Positions 1 to 10,586 of a DNA stretch of 64,000 nt are shown in pieces (position 1 is the stretch's first letter; the number at the start of each line of letters is the position of its first letter). The position numbers and the translations under genes are program-made. The notes beneath the pieces are model-generated. The model did no database searches. It saw only the letters and a list, made by a program, of their open reading frames with translations, and had not been told where the DNA came from. The stretch is from Erythrobacter sp. (GTDB lineage: Bacteria; Pseudomonadota; Alphaproteobacteria; Sphingomonadales; Sphingomonadaceae), in assembly GCA_025698865.1 (NCBI GenBank), contig JAILWQ010000002.1, positions 332,385 through 396,384 on the forward strand. Direction: 5' to 3'.

Positions 1-40
1 GCAGATGGCAAAAAAATTCGCACGGCTGGTTGACAAGCAT

Positions 41-64
41 ACACTTGAACAACTATTCAAGTGT
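41..64. promoter_or_regulatory. ArsR/SmtB-type operator: inverted repeat ACACTTGAA-n6-TTCAAGTGT
   Basis: Perfect 9-bp inverted repeat 27 bp upstream of the CDF gene; its 16-bp core TTGAACAACTATTCAA recurs in reverse orientation at 15103-15118. Confidence 0.75.
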
Positions 65-90
65 TGACTTGATGCAACCGGAAACGAGCA

Positions 91-1125
91 ATGGCAAACT
101 CATCACACTCCCACAGCGACCATGACGGTCACGACCACTCCAAGCACGACCATAACCACGGCGGCGGCCACGATCATGGTCACGATCACGATCATGACCA
201 CTCGCATGTCCCGACAGTCACGAAGGACAACGAGCGCAAAATCCTCATTTCCTTTTTCATCATCTTCACCTTCATGATCGTGGAGGCCGTCGGCGGCGTG
301 ATCTCGGGCTCGCTCGCGCTGCTTGCCGATGCCGGCCACATGCTGACCGACGCAATCGCGCTCGGCCTCGCCTATGTCGCCTTCCGCCTCGGTCGGCGGG
401 CCGCGGACGGCCAGCGCACCTTCGGCTATGCCCGCTTCGAGGTGATCGCCGGCCTGGTCAACGCTCTTACGTTGTTCGGCATCGTCGGCTTTATCGTCTA
501 TGAGGCTATCGAACGGTTCCAGGAGCCCCAGCCGGTCCTCGCTGGTTCGATGTTCGTCGTAGCCATCATCGGCATGCTCGTGAACCTCTTCGTGCTTTGG
601 TATCTGACGCGCGGAGATTCCGAACACGTCAACGTCAAGGGCGCTGTCCTGCACGTCATGGGCGACCTGCTCGGCTCGGTGGGTGCGATCGTCGCCGCTG
701 TCGTCATCTGGTATACGGGTTGGACTCCTATCGACCCCATCCTGTCGGTATTCGTGTCTCTGCTGATCCTGCGCAGTGCATGGAGCCTGCTCAAGAACAC
801 TCTGCATATCCTGCTCGAAGGCGCACCTGACAACGCCGGCGCCGACAAGATCTCCGAGCATCTTCTCAAGACTGTTCCTGGTATCCAGAGCGTCAACCAT
901 ATCCATGTCTGGTCGCTGACCTCCGGTCGTGTGCTGGCGACGCTTCAGGTGCAGCCGATGGAAGGCGTCGATGTTCGCAGCGTCATGAAACAGGTCGAGG
1001 CCGAACTGAAAACGAAGTTCAAAATCGAACACCCGACGATCGGCATCGACTGGGACGGAGTAGCCAGTTGCACCTTGGAGGAGCCGAACACCGCGGCGCT
1101 ATCCCATGCGGGTCATTCGCACTGA
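91..1125 (+). CDS. Cation diffusion facilitator (CDF) family Zn/Co/Cd efflux protein with His-rich N-terminus
   Basis: 344 aa; His/Asp-rich N-terminus, DAGHMLTDAIALGLAYVA and HVWSLTSG motifs typical of CzcD/DmeF-type CDF proteins. Confidence 0.93.
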   Translation: MANSSHSHSDHDGHDHSKHDHNHGGGHDHGHDHDHDHSHVPTVTKDNERKILISFFIIFTFMIVEAVGGVISGSLALLADAGHMLTDAIALGLAYVAFRLGRRAADGQRTFGYARFEVIAGLVNALTLFGIVGFIVYEAIERFQEPQPVLAGSMFVVAIIGMLVNLFVLWYLTRGDSEHVNVKGAVLHVMGDLLGSVGAIVAAVVIWYTGWTPIDPILSVFVSLLILRSAWSLLKNTLHILLEGAPDNAGADKISEHLLKTVPGIQSVNHIHVWSLTSGRVLATLQVQPMEGVDVRSVMKQVEAELKTKFKIEHPTIGIDWDGVASCTLEEPNTAALSHAGHSH

Positions 1126-1170
1126 TCGGTCGCGCCTGATGGTTCACTCAGTTGATCGGGAAGGTTCGAC

Positions 1171-1515
1171 ATGAATATCGCAGAAGCCCCTTCGTCCCAA
1201 GAGTTGAACTTTCTCGCTGAAACCTTCCGCCTGCTGGGTGATCCCAGCAGGCTGAAGATTCTCCTGCACTGCGAAGACGGTCCGAAATCCGTGACCGATA
1301 TTTCCGAGGCGCTGGAGCTTTCGCAGTCGCTCGTCAGCCATCACCTGCGTCTTCTTCGTGGCGCGCGCCTGGTGACCCGTGTTCGCCACTCGAAGCAAAT
1401 GTTCTACGAGGTCACCGACAGGCATGTCGGTGACGTTCTGCTCGACATGCTCTCGCATGCGCGTGAGGAAAGGGAAGGCGACCCAAAACGCGACATCATC
1501 GGTCCTCGTTCTTGA
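1171..1515 (+). CDS. ArsR/SmtB family metalloregulator
   Basis: 114 aa; FRLLGDPSRLKILLHC...QSLVSHHLRLLRGARLV winged-helix signature. Confidence 0.93.
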   Translation: MNIAEAPSSQELNFLAETFRLLGDPSRLKILLHCEDGPKSVTDISEALELSQSLVSHHLRLLRGARLVTRVRHSKQMFYEVTDRHVGDVLLDMLSHAREEREGDPKRDIIGPRS

Positions 1516-1539
1516 GCAGCCCTTCGCTGGCCTGTGACA

Positions 1540-3936
1540 CTAAATGTCGATCTTGGTAGTTCTCAATCGCAAAGCGTTGGCAATGACGCTGACCGAAGAG
1601 AGCGCCATGGCCAGTGCGGCAAGCGCCGGTGACAACAGCAGCCCCATCACGGGATACAGTAACCCGGCCGCCACCGGCACGCCTGCCGAGTTGTAGAAGA
1701 ATGCGAAGAACAGGTTCTGCCGGATATTGCGCATTGTCGCTCCCGACAGGCGACGCGCCTTCACGATCCCCAATAGGTCACCGCCTAGCAGCGTGACTCC
1801 CGCGGATTCCATGGCGACATCCGTTCCTCCGCCCATCGCTATGCCGACATCGGCAGCCGCAAGCGCTGGGGCGTCATTCACCCCATCGCCCGCCATGGCG
1901 ACGATACGGCCTTCCTTGCGAAGACGTGTAACAACCTCGCTCTTGCGTTCTGGAAGCACCTCGGCCTCCACATCGGCGATGCCCAGCTCTTTTGCCACCG
2001 CCTGAGCCGTGAGCTTATTGTCACCAGTCATCATGACCACGCGGATGCCGTCCTTTCGGAGGGCTTCCAGCGCTGCCGGCGTAGTGGATCGTATGGGATC
2101 GGCCACGCCGATGGCGCCGACGGGCCGGCCGTCGATGGCGACCAAGACGGCGGTGGCCCCGCGTGAGCGAATGACGTCCGCCTCGATCGCCGCTGCGCCC
2201 GGCTGAACGCCTTCCAGCTCCAAAAACTTGGCGCTACCGATCAGCACGCGCTGACCGGCGACGGTTCCCAAGACTCCCCGACCGACAGGAGAGTCGACGT
2301 CCGAGGGTTCCGACAGTGCGAGCTGCTTCTCCACCGCGGCACGGACAATAGCCTGTGCAATCGGATGTTCGCTCGCACGTTCAAGGCTCGCCGCGGCTTG
2401 AAGAAGTTCCGTCTCGCTCCGCCCATCGACCGGAACGATGGCCGTGACGGCCGGTTTCCCCTCCGTAAGCGTGCCGGTCTTGTCGACCACGAGGGTATCG
2501 ATCTTCTCCAGCCTTTCGAGCGCCTCGGCGTTCTTGATCAGCAATCCGAGATTGGCGCCTTTGCCGACGCCAACCATGATCGACATCGGCGTTGCAAGGC
2601 CAAGGGCGCATGGGCAGGCGATGATGAGAACAGAAACAGCCGCAATCAGGCCGTAACTCAACCGGGGTTCCGGGCCAAAAAGGGTCCAGGCCACAAAAGC
2701 GATCAAGGCGATAACGATGACCAGTGGAACGAACCAGCCGGACACCTGGTCTGCTAAGCGCTGGATCGGGGCGCGGGACCGCTGCGCCTGCGCCACCATC
2801 TGGACGATCTGCGAAAGCATGGTATCGCGACCAATGCGAGCCGCATCCATGACCAGAGCGCCAGATTGATTGATGGTCCCTGCGATGAGCTTTGCACCCG
2901 GCTCTTTCGTGACCGGCATCGATTCGCCGGTAATCATCGATTCATCGACGGCCGAACGCCCCTCCAGCACCGTCCCGTCCACCGGAACTTTCTCGCCCAT
3001 GCGAACACGAAGCTTGTCGCCGACGGCAATATGCTCGACCGCCACCTCCTCGTCGGTGCCATCTGGCCGGATACGTCGGGCTGTCTTCGGAGCCAGGTCA
3101 AGAAGCGCGCGTATCGCGCCCGAGGTCTGTTCGCGCGCGCGTAGCTCCAGCACTTGGCCGAGCAGCGCCAGCACCGTGATCACCGCGGCCGCCTCGAAGT
3201 AAACCGCAACGGTGTCTCCCATCATCCGCGCCGTTTCCGGGAACAGGTCGGGGGCGAGCGTTGCCACCACGGAGTAAATCCAGGCAACGCCTACGCCCAT
3301 CGCGATGAGCGTGAACATATTGAGCGATCGGTTCACCACGGACGCCCAGCCGCGCTGAAAGAACGGCCAGCCTGCCCACAGCACCACCGGCGTCGCCAGT
3401 ATGAGTTGCAGCCAGTTGTTGATCTGGCCAGGAATGTAACGATGCAGGCCGAAAAGTTCGCTGCCCATCCCAAGGAAGACCACCGGAACAGAAAGGGCGG
3501 CACCCACCCAGAACCGTCGAGTCATGTTGACCAGTTCCGCACTGGGTCCGGTTTCGGCCGTCGGCATTTCGGGTTCCAGCGCCATCCCGCAGATCGGGCA
3601 TGATCCTGGACCGACCTGACGGATCTGGGGGTGCATCGGACAGGTAAAGATCGTGCCCTCCGGCACTACCGCTGCCTGGGTCGGTTCCGATGGTCCAACA
3701 TATTTGCCCGGATCGGCCATGAACTTGGTCTGGCAGTTCTCGGAGCAGAAATAATACGTCGCGCCCTGGTATTGGGCTCGGTGCTTAGCCGTTGTGGGGT
3801 CCACGGACATCCCACAAACGGGGTCCTTCACAGTATCGCTTGCCTCCGCAGTCGCGGTGTGATGGCCCGATCCGCCACCGTGCCCCTTGTTATGGGCATG
3901 GGCGGCGCCTTGATGATGGTTATGGTCGTGAACCAT
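1540..3936 (-). CDS. Copper-translocating P-type ATPase with YHS and heavy-metal-binding (CPMHP) N-terminal domains
   Basis: 798 aa; CPC motif (IIACPCALGLATP), [30 protein letters not shown] domain VKDPVCGMSV; TCPMHPQI...CPICGMALEP. Confidence 0.95.
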   Translation of the reverse strand: MVHDHNHHQGAAHAHNKGHGGGSGHHTATAEASDTVKDPVCGMSVDPTTAKHRAQYQGATYYFCSENCQTKFMADPGKYVGPSEPTQAAVVPEGTIFTCPMHPQIRQVGPGSCPICGMALEPEMPTAETGPSAELVNMTRRFWVGAALSVPVVFLGMGSELFGLHRYIPGQINNWLQLILATPVVLWAGWPFFQRGWASVVNRSLNMFTLIAMGVGVAWIYSVVATLAPDLFPETARMMGDTVAVYFEAAAVITVLALLGQVLELRAREQTSGAIRALLDLAPKTARRIRPDGTDEEVAVEHIAVGDKLRVRMGEKVPVDGTVLEGRSAVDESMITGESMPVTKEPGAKLIAGTINQSGALVMDAARIGRDTMLSQIVQMVAQAQRSRAPIQRLADQVSGWFVPLVIVIALIAFVAWTLFGPEPRLSYGLIAAVSVLIIACPCALGLATPMSIMVGVGKGANLGLLIKNAEALERLEKIDTLVVDKTGTLTEGKPAVTAIVPVDGRSETELLQAAASLERASEHPIAQAIVRAAVEKQLALSEPSDVDSPVGRGVLGTVAGQRVLIGSAKFLELEGVQPGAAAIEADVIRSRGATAVLVAIDGRPVGAIGVADPIRSTTPAALEALRKDGIRVVMMTGDNKLTAQAVAKELGIADVEAEVLPERKSEVVTRLRKEGRIVAMAGDGVNDAPALAAADVGIAMGGGTDVAMESAGVTLLGGDLLGIVKARRLSGATMRNIRQNLFFAFFYNSAGVPVAAGLLYPVMGLLLSPALAALAMALSSVSVIANALRLRTTKIDI

Positions 3937-4001
3937 AGTAAGCCTCCGCTTCCCTTATCTCCCCGCATGCAGGTTGCCACCGCATGCGAACCAAGCCCCG
4001 A

Positions 4002-4505
4002 CTAATCGTTCAGCCGGCCAGCAATCGCCTGCATTTGCTCGATCTCGCGACGCTGGGCGACCTCAATCTCTTCACACAACGCCAGAAGCTCGGCGTCCGA
4101 CAGGTTGGCCTCTCTGCACATCAAGATGGCTCCCGAGTGATGCGGAATCATCGAGTCGATAAACTGGCGGTCATCGATCATGGCTTGGGATCGAGTCGCC
4201 CAAAATGATCCCAGGGTAAGGACGACAAAAAGCACATAGAGGACAATATTCACGCTGCGGTTCGGAAACATGCCCGGCATCGTCGCCAGCATGAAGATGC
4301 CCATCGGCGCCCACATGGTTATCGCCATGTAAAGCATGTTCAGATTGTTCCGGAAGTCGCCCCAGCCGTCGATCATCGAAAACATCACGACATACATCAC
4401 GATGAGGCCGAGGATCATGTTGATCCAGAACATCAGATAGGGACGGCCATGGGAGCCGTGGCTATTCCCCGAATGCCCGCCATGAGCCGTGTGGTCGCTC
4501 GCCAT
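4002..4505 (-). CDS. Membrane-anchored DUF305 protein
   Basis: 167 aa; FIDSMIPHHSGAILMCREA motif plus N-terminal TM segments. Confidence 0.85.
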   Translation of the reverse strand: MASDHTAHGGHSGNSHGSHGRPYLMFWINMILGLIVMYVVMFSMIDGWGDFRNNLNMLYMAITMWAPMGIFMLATMPGMFPNRSVNIVLYVLFVVLTLGSFWATRSQAMIDDRQFIDSMIPHHSGAILMCREANLSDAELLALCEEIEVAQRREIEQMQAIAGRLND

Positions 4506-4526
4506 TTGATCGTCCTTTCGCGGTTG

Positions 4527-5288
4527 TCAGTGTCCAATGCCCATCGGCTTGAAGATCATCCAGACCGCCATGCCGATCATCATGAGGTTCTCGGTGAGCG
4601 ACACGAAGCCGAGCGGCACGTTGCTGTCGCCACCGACGCAGGCGCATTTCAGCTCGCGCCTGTCGATATAGACCGCCTTGAACACCGAGACCGCGCCGAT
4701 GCCGCCGATGAACAGCGCGACGGGGATCGACACCCACATCAGGGCACCGGAGATCATCAGGACGCCGGCGAGCGCCTCCGCGAAGGGATAGATGTAGGCA
4801 TATCGGACCCATCGCTGCGCCAGAAGGTCGTAGTTCAGGAACATGGTCGCGAAGCCTTCCACGTCCTTCAGTTTCTGAAGGGCAAGAAGGCACATCGCGA
4901 TGGCGATGAGCCATTCGGCGGCTTGGACCGTCGCGAGGTTCCCGAACGCCGCCCAACTCGCGGCCAAAGCCATTAGGGCAGCCATCGCGAACAGCGCGAT
5001 CACCGGCTTGTAGGTAACGGCATCCTTGTCCTCGACCTTGCCGCCGAAGAACCGGACGAGATCATCGTAACCGCCGATCCGCTTGCCGCCTATGAAGGTC
5101 TGCGGCGTCGATTGAACATCATGCTTTGCCTTGAAGGCGTCCGTCTCCGCGCGGGTCGTCAGATGGTGATCGTCGACCTCGTAGCCTTCCCGCTTGAGCA
5201 GATCGAGCGCTTTCAACCCGTAGGGGCAGGTATGGTTTTCCATCACCATTCTATGAAGTTCGGCGCGTTTGGCTGCATGGGTCGCCAT
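4527..5288 (-). CDS. Glutaredoxin-MauE/DoxX-like membrane fusion protein
   Basis: 253 aa; N-terminal glutaredoxin-like segment (HTCPYGLKALDLL...STPQTFIGGKRIGGYDDL) then several TM helices similar to MauE. Confidence 0.8.
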   Translation of the reverse strand: MATHAAKRAELHRMVMENHTCPYGLKALDLLKREGYEVDDHHLTTRAETDAFKAKHDVQSTPQTFIGGKRIGGYDDLVRFFGGKVEDKDAVTYKPVIALFAMAALMALAASWAAFGNLATVQAAEWLIAIAMCLLALQKLKDVEGFATMFLNYDLLAQRWVRYAYIYPFAEALAGVLMISGALMWVSIPVALFIGGIGAVSVFKAVYIDRRELKCACVGGDSNVPLGFVSLTENLMMIGMAVWMIFKPMGIGH

Positions 5289-5305
5289 AGTCTGATCCCT
5301 TCGAT

Positions 5306-5581
5306 CTAAAGTTTCGCTTTCGCGAACACCTCCACCAGTTCATTGAACTTGGCGCGCTGAAGGTCTGCATCGCCCGATGCGATCGCCTCCTCGACGCAGC
5401 AGGCGGCATGCGATCGCAACACCTGGTTCTCCACCTTGGAGAGCGCGGCTTTAACCGCGTGGATCTGGTTGAGAATGTCGATGCAGTATCGCTCGTCCTC
5501 GACCATCTGGCCGACACCGCGAACCTGCCCGGCGATCCGGTTGAGCGACGCGATGATCTGCTTGGAATTTTTGTTGCACAT
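5306..5581 (-). CDS. CsoR/RcnR/FrmR-family metal-sensing repressor
   Basis: About 91 aa from MCNKNSKQIIASLNRIAGQVRGVGQMVEDERYCIDILNQIHAVKAAL; start chosen at the second Met of the 130-aa ORF. Confidence 0.88.
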   Translation of the reverse strand: MCNKNSKQIIASLNRIAGQVRGVGQMVEDERYCIDILNQIHAVKAALSKVENQVLRSHAACCVEEAIASGDADLQRAKFNELVEVFAKAKL

Positions 5582-5586
5582 CCAGC

Positions 5587-5613
5587 TACCCCTACCCGGT
5601 ATGGGTATATATA
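5587..5613. promoter_or_regulatory. CsoR-type operator (taccctacccggtatgggta)
   Basis: G/C-tract palindrome in the divergent csoR/MFS intergenic region. Confidence 0.65.
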
Positions 5614-5697
5614 CGTTAGAGCAAAAGTTTGGTTCCCGCAAAACCCAAGAGTTTTGCCGGCATGTCAACGTCGAAGCAAATAATCGTGGGAGGTCCA

Positions 5698-6882
5698 ATG
5701 GACGATACGGTAACTGTCCGGCGCAACATCACCGTCCTTACTGCCGCGCAGGCGCTCGGAGGATCGAGCGCGCCGATCGTCATGTCGCTCGGCGGCCTGG
5801 TCGGCCAGCAGCTTGCCGACAACCCCGCATGGGTGACGCTGCCGGTCAGTCTCTTCGGTCTCGGCCTCGCAATCGGCACGCTGCCCGCCGCCTTCGTCAT
5901 GCGCGCCTGGGGGCGCCGTGGCGGTTATCTGTTCGGCGCGTTGTTCGGCCTCGCAGCGGGACTCATCGCGGCGTTTGGCATCTTCGTATCGTCGTTCCTA
6001 CTGTTCTGCGTCGGCTGCTTTACCGCCGGTCTCTACGGTTCCTACGTCCAAAGCTATCGCTTCGCTGCCGCCGATGCTGCCGAAGGCGCTTTGAAGGCAC
6101 GAGCAATCTCCTGGGTGATGGTCGGTGGGCTGATCGCGGCTGTAATCGGTCCGCAGCTCGTCATCTGGACACGCGATTCCTTCCCCGGCACCCCCTATGT
6201 CGGCAGCTTCCTCAGCCAGGCGGCGCTTCCGTTGTTGTCGATCCCGATTCTGTTGATGCTGCGCACGCCGCAATCCGCTTCGCAATCCGCGTCGGAAAGC
6301 TCCGGCCGTTCCCTGATCCAGATCCTGATGATGCCCCGCTACATGCTTGCCGTCGCGGCCGGCGTCGTCTCCTACGGCCTCATGGCTTTCGTCATGACGG
6401 CCGCACCGATCGCGATGGTCAATACCGGCCATTCGGTCGACAGCGCAGCACTCGGAATCCAGTGGCATCTACTGGCGATGTTCGCGCCGAGCTTCGTCAC
6501 CGGCCGCCTCATGACACGCTTCGGCAAGGAGCGTGTGACGGCGGCGGGGATGCTGCTCATCGCCGTCTCGGCCATCGTCGCGCTGGCCGGGCTTGAGCTA
6601 ATCAATTTCTGGGGGTCTCTGGCCATCATGGGCATCGGCTGGAATTTCAGCTTCATCGGAGCGACGGCGATGGTCACAGACTGCCATACGCCGGGCGAGC
6701 GCGCCAAGGCGCAGGGCGCAAACGACTTCATGGTCTTCGGCACGACCGCCGCCGTCTCGTTTCTGGCAGGCAGCGTCCTGCACAACTCGGGCTGGGCGGC
6801 AATCAACTGGCTATTGTTTCCGCCGGTCGCCTTGATCCTCGTGCCGTTGCTCTGGCAAGCGGCACGCAAACCGCAAGCCTGA
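5698..6882 (+). CDS. Major facilitator superfamily transporter
   Basis: About 394 aa from MDDTVTVRRNITVLTAAQALGG; 12 predicted hydrophobic segments; start after ggaggtcca. Confidence 0.88.
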   Translation: MDDTVTVRRNITVLTAAQALGGSSAPIVMSLGGLVGQQLADNPAWVTLPVSLFGLGLAIGTLPAAFVMRAWGRRGGYLFGALFGLAAGLIAAFGIFVSSFLLFCVGCFTAGLYGSYVQSYRFAAADAAEGALKARAISWVMVGGLIAAVIGPQLVIWTRDSFPGTPYVGSFLSQAALPLLSIPILLMLRTPQSASQSASESSGRSLIQILMMPRYMLAVAAGVVSYGLMAFVMTAAPIAMVNTGHSVDSAALGIQWHLLAMFAPSFVTGRLMTRFGKERVTAAGMLLIAVSAIVALAGLELINFWGSLAIMGIGWNFSFIGATAMVTDCHTPGERAKAQGANDFMVFGTTAAVSFLAGSVLHNSGWAAINWLLFPPVALILVPLLWQAARKPQA

Positions 6883-6890
6883 AACGCAAT

Positions 6891-6913
6891 GTCCCCGCCA
6901 TTTTGGCGGGGAC
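6891..6913 (+). terminator. Rho-independent-like hairpin GTCCCCGCC-atttt-GGCGGGGAC
   Basis: Perfect 9-bp stem directly after the MFS stop codon. Confidence 0.6.
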
Positions 6914-6972
6914 GCACCGGGTCAGGTCCTCGCTCTGCGCCCTCGCAGCCGAAAGGCTGCTTGGGCATGCGG

Positions 6973-7422
6973 TTATTGCAGCGAGCGATTGACCGCGCCG
7001 GACCGAGGCCGGATCGAAAGATCTTCATCGTCCTGATCGGTCTCAAGGCGCTGTAGGATCGGGCAATGCGGCCGATGATCCCCTTGGCAGGCGTTCACCA
7101 GCATGGTGAGCGTGTGGGCCATGTCCTGCATATCCGCGATCTTCCTCTCCAGCGCGTCGATATGGCCCTGCGCCAAGCGCTTCACTTCTGCGCTCTGTCG
7201 CGTCTCGTCGCGCCAGAGGTTGAGCAGGTCGCCGATCTCGGCCACCGAAAAACCGAGGTCGCGCGCGCGGCGGATGAAGCGCAGCATGTGGACATCGGTA
7301 GCCGAATAATCGCGGTAGCCGGAGTCCTTCCGATCAGCAGCCGGGATGAGACCTGTCTGCTCGTAGTAGCGGATCATCTTGGCCGAAACGCCCGATGCCT
7401 TTGCTGCCTGTCCGATGTTCAT
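6973..7422 (-). CDS. cueR: MerR-family Cu(I)-responsive regulator (CueR-like)
   Basis: MNIGQAAKASGVSAKMIRYYEQTGLIP...; C-terminal CQGDHRPHCPIL cysteine pair; adjacent to a copper ATPase. Confidence 0.88.
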   Translation of the reverse strand: MNIGQAAKASGVSAKMIRYYEQTGLIPAADRKDSGYRDYSATDVHMLRFIRRARDLGFSVAEIGDLLNLWRDETRQSAEVKRLAQGHIDALERKIADMQDMAHTLTMLVNACQGDHRPHCPILQRLETDQDDEDLSIRPRSGAVNRSLQ

Positions 7423-7483
7423 GAACAATCTCCCATATGTAAGGACAGCCGACCCTAAATATAGGATCGGCTGTCTGGTTTCA

Positions 7484-10213
7484 TCAGCCCTGGACCTTGA
7501 AGGTCTTGAGCCGGAGCGCATTGCCGAGGACGAAGACGCTCGACAGGGCCATGGCGCCGGCGGCAAAGACCGGCGACAAGAGGATGCCGTAGGCCGGATA
7601 GAGCGCACCCGCGGCGACCGGGATCAGGGCCGTGTTGTAGGCGAAGGCCCAGAACAGGTTCTGCCGGATATTGCCGATCGTCGCCTTGGACAGCGCGATG
7701 GCGTTCGGCACCCCGGTCAGGCTGCCCGACATCAGCACCACGTCCGCCGCCTCGATGGCGATGTCCGTGCCCGTGCCGATGGCGAGACCCACATCCGCCT
7801 CGGCCAGCGCCGGAGCGTCGTTGATGCCGTCGCCGACGAAGGCGACCTTGCCATGCTCGGCCTTGAGCCGGCGGATCGAGTCGACCTTGCCGTCCGGCAG
7901 CACCTCCGCCACCACCTCGTCGATGCCCAGGCGAGCCGCGATGGCCTTGGCCGTGCGCTTGTTGTCGCCGGTGATCATCGCGACCTTCAGGCCGAGGTCG
8001 TGCAGCGCCTTGATCGCCGCCGGCGTCGTCTCCTTGATCGGGTCGGCCACGGCGATGATCGTCGCCAGCTTGCCGTCGATCGCCGCATAGAGCGGCGACT
8101 TGCCCTCGTTGCCCAGACGTTCGGCAACCTGGGCGAAGCCCGCCACGTCATGGCCAAGCTCGACCATGTAGCGATCCGCGCCGATCTCGATGCGCTTGCC
8201 GTCGACCACGGCCTTCACGCCGAAGCCGGTCACCGACTCGAAGTCCGACACGGCGGGCAGTGCAATGCCTTCCGCCTCGGCCGCATCCACGATGGCGCGG
8301 GCAATCGGGTGTTCCGACTTGGCTTCGACGGCTGCGACCAGGCCCAGCACCGTCGTCCGGTCGAAGCCGGCGGCCAGTTCGAGGTCGGTCAGCGCCGGCT
8401 TGCCTTCGGTCAGCGTGCCGGTCTTGTCGACGGCCACCACCTTGGCATCCTTCAGCAGTTGCAACGCTTCACCCTTGCGGAACAGCACGCCCAGCTCCGC
8501 GCCCCGGCCGGTGCCGACCATGATCGAGGTCGGCGTTGCCAGACCCATGGCGCAGGGGCAGGCGATGATCAGCACGGCGACGGCATTGACCAGCGCGAAG
8601 GTCAACGCAGGCGACGGGCCGAAATAGAGCCATGCAGCGAAGGTGAGGGCGGCGACGGCGAAGACCGCCGGCACGAAATACATCGTCACCTTGTCGACCA
8701 GCGCCTGGATCGGCAGCTTCGACCCTTGTGCTTCCTCGACCATGCGGATGATCTGCGACAGCACCGTGTTGCCGCCGACCGCCGTGGCCCGGATCGCGAA
8801 GGCGCCCTTCTGGTTCACGGTTCCGGCCACGACCTCGCTGCCGCTCGTCTTGGACACCGGGATCGGTTCGCCGGTGATCATCGACTCGTCGACATAGCTT
8901 TCGCCCTCGATGACTTCACCATCGACCGGGATACGGTCGCCGGGGCGGACCTCCACGATGTCGCCGGACAGCACCGAATCGATCGGCAGATCGACCGTCT
9001 TGCCGTCGCGGCGGACACGCGCGGTCTTGGCCTGAAGTCCGACCAGCCGCTTGATCGCTTCCGAAGTGCGCCCCTTGGCGCGGGCCTCGAGCAACCGGCC
9101 GAGCAGGATCAGGGTGACGATAACCGCGGCGGCTTCATAATAGACGTTCACCGTCCCAGCGGGCAGGAAGCCCGGCGCGAAGGTCGCCACCAGCGAATAG
9201 AGGTAGGCGGCCAGCGAGCCGACGGCGACCAGCGAGTTCATGTCGGGAGCCAGCCGCCAGAGCGCCGGGAGGCCCTTGTCGTAGAAGCGGATGCCGGGCA
9301 CGAACAGCACCAGCGTCGTCAGCACGAACTGAAGATACCAACTGTTCTGCATGCCGATGGTCGCGGCGATCATGTCGTGCGCGCCCGGAATGAGGTGCGA
9401 CCCCATCTCCAGGATGAAGACCGGCGCGGTCAGAACCGCCGCGATGGTGAAATCGCGGGTCAGCTCACGGCGTTCGGCTTCCTTCTTCTCGGCGCGGTCA
9501 TCGACCTCGGCCTGGCCCGCCCCGGTCGCCGCCGCGATCACCTTGGCCTCGTAGCCCGCGTTCGCGATTGCCGCGACGATGGCCGCAGCATCGGCGGTTC
9601 CCTGGACGGTGGCCTTCTCGGTGGCGAGGTTGACGACGGCGTTGGTGACGCCCGGCACGGCCTTGAGCGCCTTTTCGACACGTCCCACGCAGGAGGCGCA
9701 GGTCATGCCCTCGATCGCGACCTCAAGCGAAGCCGCCGCCGGCGCGGTGAAACTTGCCGAAACCGCGTAGCCTGCGTCCTCCACGGCCTTCACGACGACC
9801 GCTCGGTCCACCGGGCCGCTCGTCGTGATGCTGGCTTTCTCGGTAGCGAGGTTGACCACGGCATTGGCAACGCCGGGGATGGCCTTGAGGGCCTTTTCCA
9901 CCCGCCCCACACAAGAAGCGCAGGTCATGCCTTCGATCGGCACTTCAAGGAGGGCAGCTTTCGGCGCACTGAAGCTGGCCGGCACTTCATAGCCAGCATT
10001 TTCGACCGCCTTGACGAGCGCTATGCGATCAACCGTGTCGTTCGTCGTGATGCTGGCCTTCTCGGTCGCCAGATTGACGACCGCGTTGGCGACGCCGGGG
10101 ACGGCCTTCAGGGCTCTCTCGACACGGCCGACGCAGGATGCGCAGGTCATGCCCTCGATAGGCAGGGAAATTGCTGCATTCATCTTGTCCGCAGCTCGAA
10201 CAGGGGCATCCAT
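7484..10213 (-). CDS. copA: Cu(I) P-type ATPase with three N-terminal HMA domains
   Basis: 909 aa; three [12 protein letters not shown] repeats, [24 protein letters not shown]. Confidence 0.96.
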   Translation of the reverse strand: MDAPVRAADKMNAAISLPIEGMTCASCVGRVERALKAVPGVANAVVNLATEKASITTNDTVDRIALVKAVENAGYEVPASFSAPKAALLEVPIEGMTCASCVGRVEKALKAIPGVANAVVNLATEKASITTSGPVDRAVVVKAVEDAGYAVSASFTAPAAASLEVAIEGMTCASCVGRVEKALKAVPGVTNAVVNLATEKATVQGTADAAAIVAAIANAGYEAKVIAAATGAGQAEVDDRAEKKEAERRELTRDFTIAAVLTAPVFILEMGSHLIPGAHDMIAATIGMQNSWYLQFVLTTLVLFVPGIRFYDKGLPALWRLAPDMNSLVAVGSLAAYLYSLVATFAPGFLPAGTVNVYYEAAAVIVTLILLGRLLEARAKGRTSEAIKRLVGLQAKTARVRRDGKTVDLPIDSVLSGDIVEVRPGDRIPVDGEVIEGESYVDESMITGEPIPVSKTSGSEVVAGTVNQKGAFAIRATAVGGNTVLSQIIRMVEEAQGSKLPIQALVDKVTMYFVPAVFAVAALTFAAWLYFGPSPALTFALVNAVAVLIIACPCAMGLATPTSIMVGTGRGAELGVLFRKGEALQLLKDAKVVAVDKTGTLTEGKPALTDLELAAGFDRTTVLGLVAAVEAKSEHPIARAIVDAAEAEGIALPAVSDFESVTGFGVKAVVDGKRIEIGADRYMVELGHDVAGFAQVAERLGNEGKSPLYAAIDGKLATIIAVADPIKETTPAAIKALHDLGLKVAMITGDNKRTAKAIAARLGIDEVVAEVLPDGKVDSIRRLKAEHGKVAFVGDGINDAPALAEADVGLAIGTGTDIAIEAADVVLMSGSLTGVPNAIALSKATIGNIRQNLFWAFAYNTALIPVAAGALYPAYGILLSPVFAAGAMALSSVFVLGNALRLKTFKVQG

Positions 10214-10261
10214 TGCCGCCTCCTTTCTAAGTCAGAATTCGAGTTCGGACACTGATATGCT

Positions 10262-10332
10262 CCTTCCAACGATGGGAAGGTCAAGGGTAAAAATTCCTTT
10301 TCGTTTCCTCTTGACCTTACCATCGTTGGAAA
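10262..10332. promoter_or_regulatory. Two divergent CueR-type promoters (ccttcccatcgttggaa and ccttaccatcgttggaa, each preceded by TTGA)
   Basis: Near-identical motifs in opposite orientation between copA (minus) and copZ (plus). Confidence 0.75.
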
Positions 10333-10377
10333 CCCCAACTTGAGGACCATGAGAACCGAACCCAAAGGAGAAAGCTC

Positions 10378-10572
10378 ATGGAACTCAAGATCGAAGGCAT
10401 GACCTGCGGCGGTTGCGCCAAGTCCGTCACCAAGGCGATCCAGTCGGTCGATCCGACCGCCAAGATCGATACCAACCCCGCCCAGCGGATGGTCAAGGTC
10501 GAGACGACCGCAACCCCGGCAGCCCTTCGGCAGGTTCTCGAAGAGGCTGGCTATCCGGCGACCGTGAAGTGA
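10378..10572 (+). CDS. copZ: CopZ-like heavy-metal-associated (HMA) chaperone
   Basis: 64 aa; [22 protein letters not shown]. Confidence 0.92.
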   Translation: MELKIEGMTCGGCAKSVTKAIQSVDPTAKIDTNPAQRMVKVETTATPAALRQVLEEAGYPATVK

Positions 10573-10586
10573 ACAGGAGCAAGATC

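Noticed and set aside
100-220. Tandem cat/gac-rich repeat at the start of the CDF gene
   Set aside because: Encodes the usual His/Asp metal-binding N-terminus of CDF proteins; not a separate repeat element.
5436-6596. 386-aa plus-strand ORF
   Set aside because: Alternative frame of the MFS transporter gene; Arg-rich composition.
7379-10255. 958-aa plus-strand ORF
   Set aside because: Lies antisense to copA; Arg/Asp/His-rich low-complexity translation typical of high-GC shadow frames, no domain recognised.
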